A model generated the notes under the pieces. It had not been told where the DNA came from. It saw nothing but the letters and a program-made list of their open reading frames with translations, and ran no database searches. Below, piece by piece: positions 57,341 through 64,000 of a DNA stretch of 64,000 nucleotides. The stretch spans positions 310,001 through 374,000 of the forward strand of contig NZ_AYOZ01000001.1 of the NCBI RefSeq assembly GCF_000508165.1, written 5' to 3'. The DNA comes from Marinomonas profundimaris (GTDB lineage: Bacteria > Pseudomonadota > Gammaproteobacteria > Pseudomonadales > Marinomonadaceae). The number at the start of each line of letters is the position of its first letter. The first letter of the stretch is position 1. The translations under genes were made by a program, and so were the position numbers.

Positions 57341-57356
57341 TGGCGCACATTTTGCA
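57341..57356 (+). promoter_or_regulatory. Possible sigma-54 promoter of nasTS with NtrC-like palindrome
   Basis: TGGCGCACATTTTGCA contains the GG-N10-GC spacing (57342-57343 and 57354-57355) of sigma-54 promoters and the TTGCA -12 box; the -24 box is imperfect. TGTGCC-GAAAT-GGCGCA (about 57331-57347) overlaps it and resembles an NtrC site. Overlap makes it uncertain which, if either, is used. Confidence 0.4.
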
Positions 57357-57397
57357 TTCTCTCGTAATGTATTTATTGTTTTTTAAGAGAGTGCACC

Positions 57398-58003
57398 ATG
57401 TCTGCGCCCCCAGTAAAAGAGTTAACAGTGATGCTTGTTGATAATGAGCCCGCGAGAGCAGCCATTGTGGAACAAGCAATGACGGACAGTGGTTATCGTG
57501 TTATCAGGCGTCTTGAAAATGCCAAAAACCTAACCGAGGCAGTCACCGAATATCAACCTGATATGGTTATCATTGATATTGAATCTCCCGATCGAGATAT
57601 GCTGGAAAATATGTCTCGACTGACTAAGGACAACCCGCGCCCAATTGTGATGTTTGCAGAAGAAGACGATTCTCATCATGTCGAAGCGGCCATAAGAGCT
57701 GGCGTAAGTGCGTATGTGGTGGATGGTGTTCAGAGTGGCAGTGTCAAAGCCCTGTTGCAGGTGGCGATAGCTCGCTTTCGTGAATTTCATGCGCTGCGCT
57801 CTGAACTGGAATCAGTAAAGAGCCAGCTTGAAGATAGAAAACTGATAGATAAAGCGAAAGGCTTGATTATGAAGCATCAAAAGTGTGATGAACCTGCTGC
57901 GTATCAAGCGCTTAGAAAGCTTGCGATGGATCGCAGTCAACGTATGACAGATGTCGCTCGAAATATTATTTCAGTGATGGAACTGATGGGAGGTTCAAGA
58001 TGA
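57398..58003 (+). CDS. nasT: ANTAR-domain antiterminator NasT
   Basis: RNA-binding nitrate-response regulator. 201 residues: receiver domain (about 8-125; MLVDNEPARA, Asp in MVIIDIESP, GVSAYVVDGV) and a C-terminal ANTAR domain (about 138-195; RKLIDKAKGLIMKHQKC and AYQALRKLAMDRSQ, with MTDVARNI). In NasST systems NasS holds NasT until nitrate binds, then NasT binds leader hairpins and blocks termination. Matching hairpins and a terminator lie just downstream of nasS. ATG 57398. Confidence 0.95.
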   Translation: MSAPPVKELTVMLVDNEPARAAIVEQAMTDSGYRVIRRLENAKNLTEAVTEYQPDMVIIDIESPDRDMLENMSRLTKDNPRPIVMFAEEDDSHHVEAAIRAGVSAYVVDGVQSGSVKALLQVAIARFREFHALRSELESVKSQLEDRKLIDKAKGLIMKHQKCDEPAAYQALRKLAMDRSQRMTDVARNIISVMELMGGSR

Positions 58004-59187
58004 GCCTAAAGACATCAAATAGTTCTACTCAAAATAACGCCCCTGTTCGTGTGGGGTTTATACCATTAATCGATTGCGCTCCCTTTGTTATTGCACAGGA
58101 GAAAGGTTTTTTTATCCAAGAAGGCGTGGACGTGGTTTTGTCTAAAGAAGCGTCATGGGCCAGTATTCGAGATAAAGTGGCGTTCAATTTATTAGATGGC
58201 GCGCACATGTTGGCGTCTATGCCAATTGCCGCGAGCTTAGGCATTGGCACGATCAAAACGGCCATGCAAACCAGCTTTACGGTGAGCCATAATGGCAACG
58301 GAATTACGATTGGTAATGCGTTGTATGAACAACTCCAGTCATTCGCAGGCTCTTCTGCCGAGATGCGTTCTGGTATTGCGTTGAAAAAATTCATAGACAG
58401 CCGTGACGATCAAGCCGAACCGCTGCGTTTTGCAATGGTTTATCCTTATTCTTCTCATAATTATCAATTACGAGATTGGCTCAGCCGCGCTGGTATTGAT
58501 TCCGATAAAGACGTGCAAATTATCGTTGTTCCACCGGTCAAGATGGTCGACAGCCTTAAGCAAGGTGAAATAGATGGCTATTGCGTTGGCGAACCTTGGA
58601 ACAGTCTTGCGGTAGAGCAGGGTGTGGGTCATATGCTGGTGACGGGGTATGAAATTTGGGGGAGTACGCCAGAAAAAGTGTTTGGCGTGAATTCAGCGTG
58701 GGCGGAGAAAGAACCAGAACGGCATTTGGCGATGATTCGAGCACTGGAGAAAGCCTGTGCGTGGGTCGATGATCCTAAAAATCACACTGAGCTTATTACT
58801 ATATTAAGCCATCCTGATTTTCTTAATTGTACCGTTGAGCAATTGGTTTATGGTTTTGGTTCCATAAAGCCAAAAGGGCAGTTTGATTGGCCAATGGAGG
58901 CGTATCAGCGTTTCTCAGGTCATGAAACGAACAAGCCTTTACCGAGCTATGCATTGTGGATCATGGCGCAAATGCATCGCTGGCAACAGCTGGGCAAAAT
59001 TGACTCTTTAAGTGATGTCGCGGAGCAGGTCTACAGGCAAGATTTGTATTTCAAGGCATTGGGGGTTGAGGATGCGAGTGACGATTCATGGCGTTTGTCT
59101 GCTGAAGAAGAGTCTGAATGGTTGGTTGCTGTGGATGGAGGTAAGGCCCACTTTCATGCGGATGACTCGTCAAGGAAAAAAGACTGA
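58000..59187 (+). CDS. nasS: Nitrate-sensing NasS (NrtA/CmpA-like, cytosolic)
   Basis: A 395-residue substrate-binding fold like nitrate-binding NrtA, but with no signal peptide. Its start overlaps the nasT stop (ATGA), and it begins with polar residues then VRVGFIPLIDCAPFVIAQEKGFF. The nitrate-site regions NGNGITIGN, SHNYQLRDWL and [10 protein letters not shown] match NrtA. A cytosolic location agrees with the NasS role in sequestering NasT without nitrate. A terminator hairpin overlaps the stop codon. Confidence 0.94.
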   Translation: MSLKTSNSSTQNNAPVRVGFIPLIDCAPFVIAQEKGFFIQEGVDVVLSKEASWASIRDKVAFNLLDGAHMLASMPIAASLGIGTIKTAMQTSFTVSHNGNGITIGNALYEQLQSFAGSSAEMRSGIALKKFIDSRDDQAEPLRFAMVYPYSSHNYQLRDWLSRAGIDSDKDVQIIVVPPVKMVDSLKQGEIDGYCVGEPWNSLAVEQGVGHMLVTGYEIWGSTPEKVFGVNSAWAEKEPERHLAMIRALEKACAWVDDPKNHTELITILSHPDFLNCTVEQLVYGFGSIKPKGQFDWPMEAYQRFSGHETNKPLPSYALWIMAQMHRWQQLGKIDSLSDVAEQVYRQDLYFKALGVEDASDDSWRLSAEEESEWLVAVDGGKAHFHADDSSRKKD

Positions 59188-59201
59188 TCGAGTGTCTTTT
59201 T
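59177..59201 (+). terminator. Terminator at the end of nasTS
   Basis: AAAAAGAC (59177-59184) and GTCTTTTT (59194-59201) with a 9-base loop, overlapping the nasS TGA. Confidence 0.65.
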
Positions 59202-59315
59202 ATGGTGCGCACCGCAAGAAAGTTGTGCGAGCATCGTGATGTTGATGGCAGTTTATATTCATATAGTGAGAAGTTAAAAAACATTATTTTCTTATAAATC
59301 AGTGTGTTGTATCTT

Positions 59316-59332
59316 TTGGCATGATGCATGCA
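59316..59332 (+). promoter_or_regulatory. Sigma-54-type promoter of the nitrate operon
   Basis: TTGGCATGATGCATGCA contains GG-N10-GC (GG 59318-59319, GC 59330-59331) and agrees with YTGGCACGrNNNTTGCW except at two positions. The start site would be near 59343, ten bases before the first leader hairpin. This implies nitrogen (NtrC) control; no convincing NtrC site was found upstream. Confidence 0.6.
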
Positions 59333-59352
59333 TTATTTAAAATATAGAATTC

Positions 59353-59415
59353 GGTGACGTTAGCAATGATGCTTGATTGTCACCCACATTATTAATGGTT
59401 CAATGTAGAACTGTT
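59353..59415 (+). promoter_or_regulatory. Two-hairpin ANTAR target (NasT-binding leader)
   Basis: P1: GGTGAC (59353-59358)/GTCACC (59379-59384) encloses AGC-AATGAT-GCT with hexaloop 59365-59370. P2: AATGGTTC (59394-59401)/GAACTGTT (59408-59415) with hexaloop AATGTA (59402-59407). Both loops have A at position 1 and G at position 4, the published ANTAR-target rule. The pair lies just before the terminator at 59426 and downstream of nasTS. Confidence 0.75.
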
Positions 59416-59425
59416 TATGAATGGC

Positions 59426-59478
59426 AAAGGCGCCTGCAAACACATTATTGTGATTTGCACGCGCCTTTTTTGTTTTTT
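59426..59478 (+). terminator. Leader terminator controlled by NasT
   Basis: AAAGGCGC (59426-59433)/GCGCCTTT (59461-59468), then TGCAAA/TTTGCA and CACA/TGTG make a near-continuous stem, followed by a long T-rich run (59466-59478). It lies between the NasT hairpins and the nrtA start. Confidence 0.85.
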
Positions 59479-59503
59479 GACTTTCCACACGCGGAGCGTA
59501 GCT

Positions 59504-60913
59504 ATGAACATGAGATCTTTGAAAGCGGTTTTTCCTTTCCCTGAGCTGGCATATTCAGCTAAAAAAGTGGGCATCTCTTTATTAGTCGGTTCTGCACTTT
59601 TATCTGGAGTGGCTCAGGCTGAGTTAGGTTATCCAGAAAAAGAAGAGCTGAAGTTTGGCTTTATTAAGCTAACGGACATGGCGCCATTGGCGATTGCCTA
59701 TGAAAAAGGCTACTTCGAAGATGAAGGTCTTTATGTCACGTTAGAGGCACAAGCGAACTGGAAAGTTTTGCTTGATCGCGTGATTGATGGGCAGCTTGAT
59801 GGTGCGCATATGCTAGCGGGCCAGCCACTTGGCGCGACAATCGGCTATGGCACGAAAGCGCACATTGTGACGGCGTTTAGTATGGATCTAAACGGTAACG
59901 GTATTACTGTTTCAAACGACGTTTGGAAGGAAATGAAAAAGAACATTCCAAACGGCGCTGATGGTAAGCCGATTCACCCCATCAGTGCGAGTGCTCTTAA
60001 GCCGGTCATTGACAGATATAAAGCCGAAGGCAAGCCTTTCAAAATGGGCATGGTGTTCCCTGTCTCTACTCATAACTACGAATTGCGTTATTGGCTAGCG
60101 GCTGGAGGTATTAATCCTGGTTACTACGCACCAGCGAAAGGTGACACAAGTGGACAAATAAATGCAGACGCGCTGCTTTCCGTAACACCACCACCACAAA
60201 TGCCCGCCACGATGGAAGCGGGCACGATTTCAGGGTATTGCGTAGGCGAACCGTGGAATCAACAGGCTGTCTTTAAAGGCATTGGTGTTCCCGTTATTAC
60301 GGATTATGAAATCTGGAAAAACAACCCAGAAAAAGTATTTGGTGTGAGCAGTGGTTGGGCTGAAAAAAATCCTAATACGCACATCCGTGTCGTAAAAGCC
60401 ATGATACGTGCGGCTAAATGGTTGGATGAAAACAACAATGCCAACCGTCCAGAAGCGGTTGAGATATTGTCACGCAGTGACTATGTCGGTGCGGATTACG
60501 ATGTCATCGCAAACAGCATGACAGGAACGTTCGAGTACGAAAAAGGCGATAAGCGCGAAGTACCTGATTTCAACGTGTTTTTCCGTCATAACGCAACGTA
60601 TCCGTATTACAGCGATGCGATTTGGTACCTAACTCAAATGCGTCGTTGGGGGCAAATTGCAGAGCCAAAATCAGACGAGTGGTTCATGAAGATTGCGAAA
60701 GATGTTTACCGTCCTGATATCTATGCTCAAGCGGCTGAATCCTTGATAGAAGATGGTTTGATGACGGCCTCTGAGTTTCCTGATTTTGATAAAGAAGATG
60801 GTTTTAAACCAGCGCAAAGCGACTTTATCGATGGCGTGAGCTACGACGGCAAGCACCCGAATGATTACTTGAAAAGCTTTAAAATTGGTCTGAAAGGCGA
60901 TGACCAAATATAA
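59504..60913 (+). CDS. nrtA: Periplasmic nitrate-binding protein of ABC transporter
   Basis: Secreted nitrate receptor of the CmpA/NrtA family. About 469 residues, with a long signal peptide ending at GVAQA (about residue 39), then [56 protein letters not shown] and [13 protein letters not shown]. The frame extends upstream to 59417, but that lies inside the terminator stem. ATG 59504 has GGAG eight bases upstream and is the real start. It is a close paralogue of NasS, but exported. Confidence 0.95.
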   Translation: MNMRSLKAVFPFPELAYSAKKVGISLLVGSALLSGVAQAELGYPEKEELKFGFIKLTDMAPLAIAYEKGYFEDEGLYVTLEAQANWKVLLDRVIDGQLDGAHMLAGQPLGATIGYGTKAHIVTAFSMDLNGNGITVSNDVWKEMKKNIPNGADGKPIHPISASALKPVIDRYKAEGKPFKMGMVFPVSTHNYELRYWLAAGGINPGYYAPAKGDTSGQINADALLSVTPPPQMPATMEAGTISGYCVGEPWNQQAVFKGIGVPVITDYEIWKNNPEKVFGVSSGWAEKNPNTHIRVVKAMIRAAKWLDENNNANRPEAVEILSRSDYVGADYDVIANSMTGTFEYEKGDKREVPDFNVFFRHNATYPYYSDAIWYLTQMRRWGQIAEPKSDEWFMKIAKDVYRPDIYAQAAESLIEDGLMTASEFPDFDKEDGFKPAQSDFIDGVSYDGKHPNDYLKSFKIGLKGDDQI

Positions 60914-60924
60914 CGGAAGTAAAC

Positions 60925-60952
60925 AATAAGGCAGTCATTTGGCTGTCTTATT
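60925..60952 (+). repeat. Intercistronic hairpin between nrtA and nrtB
   Basis: A 10-bp stem (60925-60934 with 60943-60952, one G-T pair) and 8-base loop, without a T-run. It probably stabilises the abundant nrtA message relative to the permease. Confidence 0.5.
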
Positions 60953-60978
60953 TCGTCAAATAGAGTGAGAAGAGAAAT

Positions 60979-61950
60979 ATGAATATACCGAGCTTATCCA
61001 TAGCGTCATTGAAAGAGAAAGTAGAAAACTTTTCTGTGAAAAGTTTACTGCTTCCTCTTTTTGGTATTTTGGCGTTTGTTTTGTTGTGGCAGGTTGGCGC
61101 AAGTCGAGTTCATACTTCTTTGGGCGAGTTTCCTGGCCCTGTTGTTGTGTATGAGCAATGGAATAGCCTTGTTGCAGAGCATACTAATGAGCGTATTAAA
61201 GAAGATAAATTTTATGAGCGCCAAGAAAAACGTATTGCGGCACGTCAAGCGAAAGACCCTAGCTATGTTGGTAAGTTAAGAGATTACACCGGCAAGCCGA
61301 CTTTTTTCGATCAGATTTTTACCAGTCTTTACACCGTTTTGGCAGGCTTCGGTTTGGCGAGTCTGATTGCGATTCCATTGGGTATTTTGATCGGCTTGAA
61401 CAGTTCTGTGTACAGTGCGCTTAATCCGGTAATTCAAGTTTTTAAACCCGTTTCTCCGCTTGCTTGGTTGCCTTTGGTGACCATGGTGGTCAGTGCGAGT
61501 TATGTTTCTGATGACCCTATGTTTTCGAAATCCTTTTTAACCTCGATGTTTACAGTGACGTTATGTTGCATGTGGCCAACATTGATCAATACCGCAGTTG
61601 GTGTGGCGGCGGTTGAAAAAGATTTACTGAATGTGTCCAAGGTATTGCGCTTGGGTTGGGTCACACATGTGATGAAAATTGTGATTCCTTCTGCGATTCC
61701 TTTGATGTTCACCGGACTTCGCTTGTCATTGGGTATTGCTTGGATGGTATTGATTGCGGCGGAAATGTTGGCGCAAAACCCAGGGTTAGGAAAATTCGTT
61801 TGGGATGAGTTCCAAAATGGCAGTTCTAACTCGTTAGGTCGAATTATGGTGGCTGTGTTGATGATTGGTTTTATCGGGTTTTTATTAGACAGGGCGATGT
61901 TAATGATTCAGCGCTATGTCTCTTGGGATAAAACACAAGTACTGCGCTAA
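60979..61950 (+). CDS. nrtB: Nitrate ABC transporter permease
   Basis: A 323-residue inner-membrane permease with about six membrane segments, one N-terminal (about 24-43) and a cytosolic/periplasmic insert of about 75 residues typical of NrtB/CmpB. The EAA-loop region SKVLRLGWVTHVMKIVIPSAIP with the G near the middle contacts the ATPase. ATG 60979. Part of the nrtABC operon. Confidence 0.94.
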   Translation: MNIPSLSIASLKEKVENFSVKSLLLPLFGILAFVLLWQVGASRVHTSLGEFPGPVVVYEQWNSLVAEHTNERIKEDKFYERQEKRIAARQAKDPSYVGKLRDYTGKPTFFDQIFTSLYTVLAGFGLASLIAIPLGILIGLNSSVYSALNPVIQVFKPVSPLAWLPLVTMVVSASYVSDDPMFSKSFLTSMFTVTLCCMWPTLINTAVGVAAVEKDLLNVSKVLRLGWVTHVMKIVIPSAIPLMFTGLRLSLGIAWMVLIAAEMLAQNPGLGKFVWDEFQNGSSNSLGRIMVAVLMIGFIGFLLDRAMLMIQRYVSWDKTQVLR

Positions 61951-61988
61951 GTAGACGTTCATTAGAGACAGATTAATTGGAGAGTAAC

Positions 61989-62834
61989 ATGCCAACACAT
62001 TTAGATATTAGTAAAGTTTCCATCGAGTTCCCAACGGCAAAAGGCTCATTTAAAGCGCTTGATAGTGTCAGTTTAAAAATAGAAAAAGGGGAGTTTGTTT
62101 CTCTTATTGGACACTCTGGTTGTGGTAAATCGACGGTGCTGAATATTGTTGCAGGACTGTATGACGCAACGGAAGGCGGCATTCTATTGGATGGTAAAGA
62201 GGTTAAAGGTCCAGGACCAGAAAGAGCGGTTGTCTTTCAAAACCATTCATTGCTGCCATGGTTAACGTCTTATCAAAATGTTGAATTGGCCGTAAAACAG
62301 GTTTTTAAGAAAACCAAATCCAAAAAAGAAATGCACGATTGGATCATGCATAACTTAGAACTTGTTCACATGACGCACGCCGCAGATAAACGTCCAGATG
62401 AGATTTCAGGTGGTATGAAGCAGCGCGTCGGTATCGCGCGTGCGCTGGCGATGGAGCCAAGCGTGCTGTTGATGGATGAGCCTTTTGGTGCTTTGGATGC
62501 GTTAACTCGAGCGCATCTGCAGGATTCTCTTATGGAAATCCAAAAAGACTTAAACAACACCGTCATTATGATTACTCATGATGTGGATGAAGCGGTTCTG
62601 TTATCGGATCGTATTGTCATGATGACCAATGGCCCAGAAGCGACCATCGGTGAGATTTTGAGTGTCGATTTGGAGCGTCCTCGTGATCGCTTAGCGTTAG
62701 CAAATGACCCTAAATATGTGGATTACCGCGCACAAGTGCTGACCTTTTTGTATGAAAAGCAACGTAAGGTCGAACCCATCGTGGCGGTTAAAGAAGCAAA
62801 GCCCACTGAAAATAATAAAGTGGCAAACGCTTAA
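61989..62834 (+). CDS. nrtC: Nitrate ABC transporter ATP-binding protein
   Basis: A 281-residue ATPase with Walker A GHSGCGKST, Q loop VFQNHSLLPW, signature ISGGMKQRVGIARAL, Walker B LLMDEPF and H-loop ITHD. NrtD/NasD-like in lacking the extra receptor-like domain of cyanobacterial NrtC. The frame starts at TTG 61977, but GGAG with six bases spacing makes ATG 61989 the likely start. One base after its stop the next gene starts. Confidence 0.94.
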   Translation: MPTHLDISKVSIEFPTAKGSFKALDSVSLKIEKGEFVSLIGHSGCGKSTVLNIVAGLYDATEGGILLDGKEVKGPGPERAVVFQNHSLLPWLTSYQNVELAVKQVFKKTKSKKEMHDWIMHNLELVHMTHAADKRPDEISGGMKQRVGIARALAMEPSVLLMDEPFGALDALTRAHLQDSLMEIQKDLNNTVIMITHDVDEAVLLSDRIVMMTNGPEATIGEILSVDLERPRDRLALANDPKYVDYRAQVLTFLYEKQRKVEPIVAVKEAKPTENNKVANA

Positions 62835-62835
62835 T

Positions 62836-64000
62836 ATGACTCTCCAATCGAATCTTGTTCGTATTGTTATTGTGGGTGCAGGCATGGCGGGCAGCAAGCT
62901 GGCACATGATTTAATGCAGCAACAAAACGCGCATTATTCCATTACGTTAATTGGTGAAGAGGCTCAAGTTGGCTACAACCGAATCATGTTGTCTTCTTTG
63001 TTGGCGAATGACATTTCGGATGCGGAAATGCCATTGGTTGATACCGAAAAAATGCAGCGTGAAGGCATTCATATCATTTCTGGCGATGGTGTTGTTTCCA
63101 TGGATTTGGCTGGAAAAATACTCGTTTTAGAAAGCGGTCAATCGGTGTCATATGACAAGCTTGTTATTGCGACCGGCTCGCGAGCCAGAATATTGCCAAT
63201 TGATGGTGCAAGCGCGTCAAATGTTATGGGTTTTCGCACATGGCAAGACGTAGATCAAATGACTCAACTGGATAATGCACAGCCAATCTGTGTGATTGGT
63301 GGTGGTTTGTTGGGTTTGGAAGCCGCTGTTGGTCTGGCAAAGCGTGGTCACGTTGTCACCGTGTTTCATCGTTCGAAATGGTTGTTAAATCGACAGCTTG
63401 ATGTGGAATCGGCCCAACTCTTGCTTAAACGATTAGAGGGCATGGGGATTCAATTTCGATTAGGTGAATCTCCCGCTTCATTTTTGCAATCGAAGGAAGG
63501 CTTGGTGACGCATGCCGTTTGCCAGAATGGCGAACAAATGGCGGCGAATTTAGTCGTAATGGCCGCTGGTATTGCGCCAGAAGTGGCGCTGGCGAAAGCC
63601 GCCGGTTTGAAAGTGGATCAAGCCATATTAGTGGATGAAAAAATGCAAACGTCTCATTCGGATGTGTTTGCATTGGGCGAATGTTGTGAGTTTGATCAAC
63701 AAACATTTGGTTTGGTCGCACCTATTTGGACGCAGATCAAAGTGTTGATGGCGGTGTTGAACGGAGAGGAAGCCCGTTTTGCGATTGAGCCAACACCAAC
63801 CAAGCTCAAAGTATCGGGTGTGAATCTTTTTTCAGTCGGAAGGATTCAGCCAACTCAGGGAGATTCCTGCATTTTTTTTAAAGATGTAGGAGCAAATCAT
63901 TACCGCAAACTGGTGGTCAACGACGGCTTACTGGTTGGGGCAATTCTTTATGGCAACGTCGCCGATGGAAGCTGGTATTTCCAGCTTATTCAAAACAAGA
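62836..64000 (+). CDS. FAD/NAD-dependent oxidoreductase, NirB/NasC type (cut by window edge)
   Basis: Open frame from ATG 62836 to the window edge (about 388 codons, no stop). It has the FAD motif VGAGMAGSKLAHD near residue 14, the ATGSR motif, an NAD motif IGGGLLGLEAA and FALGECCEF followed by FGLVAPIWTQIKVL, which is typical of the FAD domain of nitrite reductase NirB and of NasC. The next stage, nitrate or nitrite reductase, would follow past the edge. It starts one base after the transporter ATPase, so it is in the operon. NirB versus NasC cannot be settled from this part. Confidence 0.85.
   Translation, partial: MTLQSNLVRIVIVGAGMAGSKLAHDLMQQQNAHYSITLIGEEAQVGYNRIMLSSLLANDISDAEMPLVDTEKMQREGIHIISGDGVVSMDLAGKILVLESGQSVSYDKLVIATGSRARILPIDGASASNVMGFRTWQDVDQMTQLDNAQPICVIGGGLLGLEAAVGLAKRGHVVTVFHRSKWLLNRQLDVESAQLLLKRLEGMGIQFRLGESPASFLQSKEGLVTHAVCQNGEQMAANLVVMAAGIAPEVALAKAAGLKVDQAILVDEKMQTSHSDVFALGECCEFDQQTFGLVAPIWTQIKVLMAVLNGEEARFAIEPTPTKLKVSGVNLFSVGRIQPTQGDSCIFFKDVGANHYRKLVVNDGLLVGAILYGNVADGSWYFQLIQNK

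Noticed and set aside
59201..59240. GGTGCGCACC read as an NtrC enhancer
   Set aside because: Half-sites are in the reverse order and without the usual spacer; not convincing.
59417..59503. Upstream extension of nrtA starting at 59417
   Set aside because: It runs through the leader terminator stem; a Shine-Dalgarno and a signal peptide support ATG 59504.
1..64000. CRISPR arrays, insertion sequences, prophage, tRNA or rRNA genes
   Set aside because: Looked for repeat-spacer patterns, transposase motifs, inverted ends and tRNA-like folds; none found by eye.

Overview
The window looks like a chromosomal segment of a marine gammaproteobacterium, most likely Marinomonas or a close Oceanospirillales relative. 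This is inferred from protein resemblance and gene order (gyrA-serC-pheA-tyrA/aroA-cmk-rpsA; nadD-rsfS-rlmH-mrdA-rodA-mltB-rlpA-dacA-ybeD-lipB-lipA) and moderate, slightly AT-rich composition; no rRNA or other marker in the window settles it. I saw no insertion sequence, prophage, CRISPR array, tRNA or rRNA.

Layout. 1-3.7 kb (minus): a sensor kinase/response regulator pair, an auxin-efflux-type carrier and the start of a DctB-like sensor cut by the window edge. 3.9-10.6 kb: PlsC-like acyltransferase, PLP aminotransferase, YeeN-type YebC protein, DUF1289 protein, glycosyltransferase (minus), FabV enoyl-ACP reductase and an unknown secreted protein. 10.6-15.2 kb (minus): large periplasmic M16 protease, SDR oxidoreductase and ubiG. 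15.5-25.4 kb: gyrA and an amino-acid/translation cluster ending in rpsA. 25.5-26.5 kb (minus): trmO and a small unknown gene. 26.6-37.5 kb: proA-nadD, then the rod-shape/peptidoglycan and lipoate cluster. 37.7-40.5 kb: speA and aguB (putrescine by the agmatine route). 40.5-49.6 kb: a candidate small RNA, an ABM-GNAT fusion, a cupin protein, parC, two bacterioferritin subunits with bfd, a DsbA/FrnE-like protein, a Tag-like glycosylase, pdxJ, a DTW protein and a DUF1244 protein. 49.6-57.2 kb: a LapG/LapD/LapB/LapC cluster for c-di-GMP-controlled type I secretion and retention of a large surface adhesin, plus a LuxR-type regulator. 57.4-64 kb: nitrate assimilation: nasT-nasS, a leader RNA, nrtABC-type ABC transporter and the start of an FAD/NAD oxidoreductase of the NirB/NasC type.

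How the parts work together. The nitrate region is the clearest regulatory system. A sigma-54-type GG-N10-GC promoter is followed by two hairpins with A-N-N-G-N-N hexaloops and then a strong intrinsic terminator, all before the transporter gene. NasS (cytosolic nitrate sensor) and NasT (ANTAR antiterminator) are encoded directly upstream, so nitrate would free NasT to bind the leader and let transcription pass. The two bacterioferritins have complementary losses (one keeps the ferroxidase ligands, the other the haem Met), so they should form a mixed shell, with Bfd behind a Fur-like box.

Most unusual observations: (1) the AroA half of the TyrA-AroA fusion has lost most EPSP-synthase active-site residues; (2) a structured, minus-strand RNA candidate with a CCUCCCC loop and a U-tailed terminator lies between aguB and the ABM-GNAT gene; (3) the complete NasST leader; (4) the ABM-GNAT fusion; (5) the complementary bacterioferritin pair.
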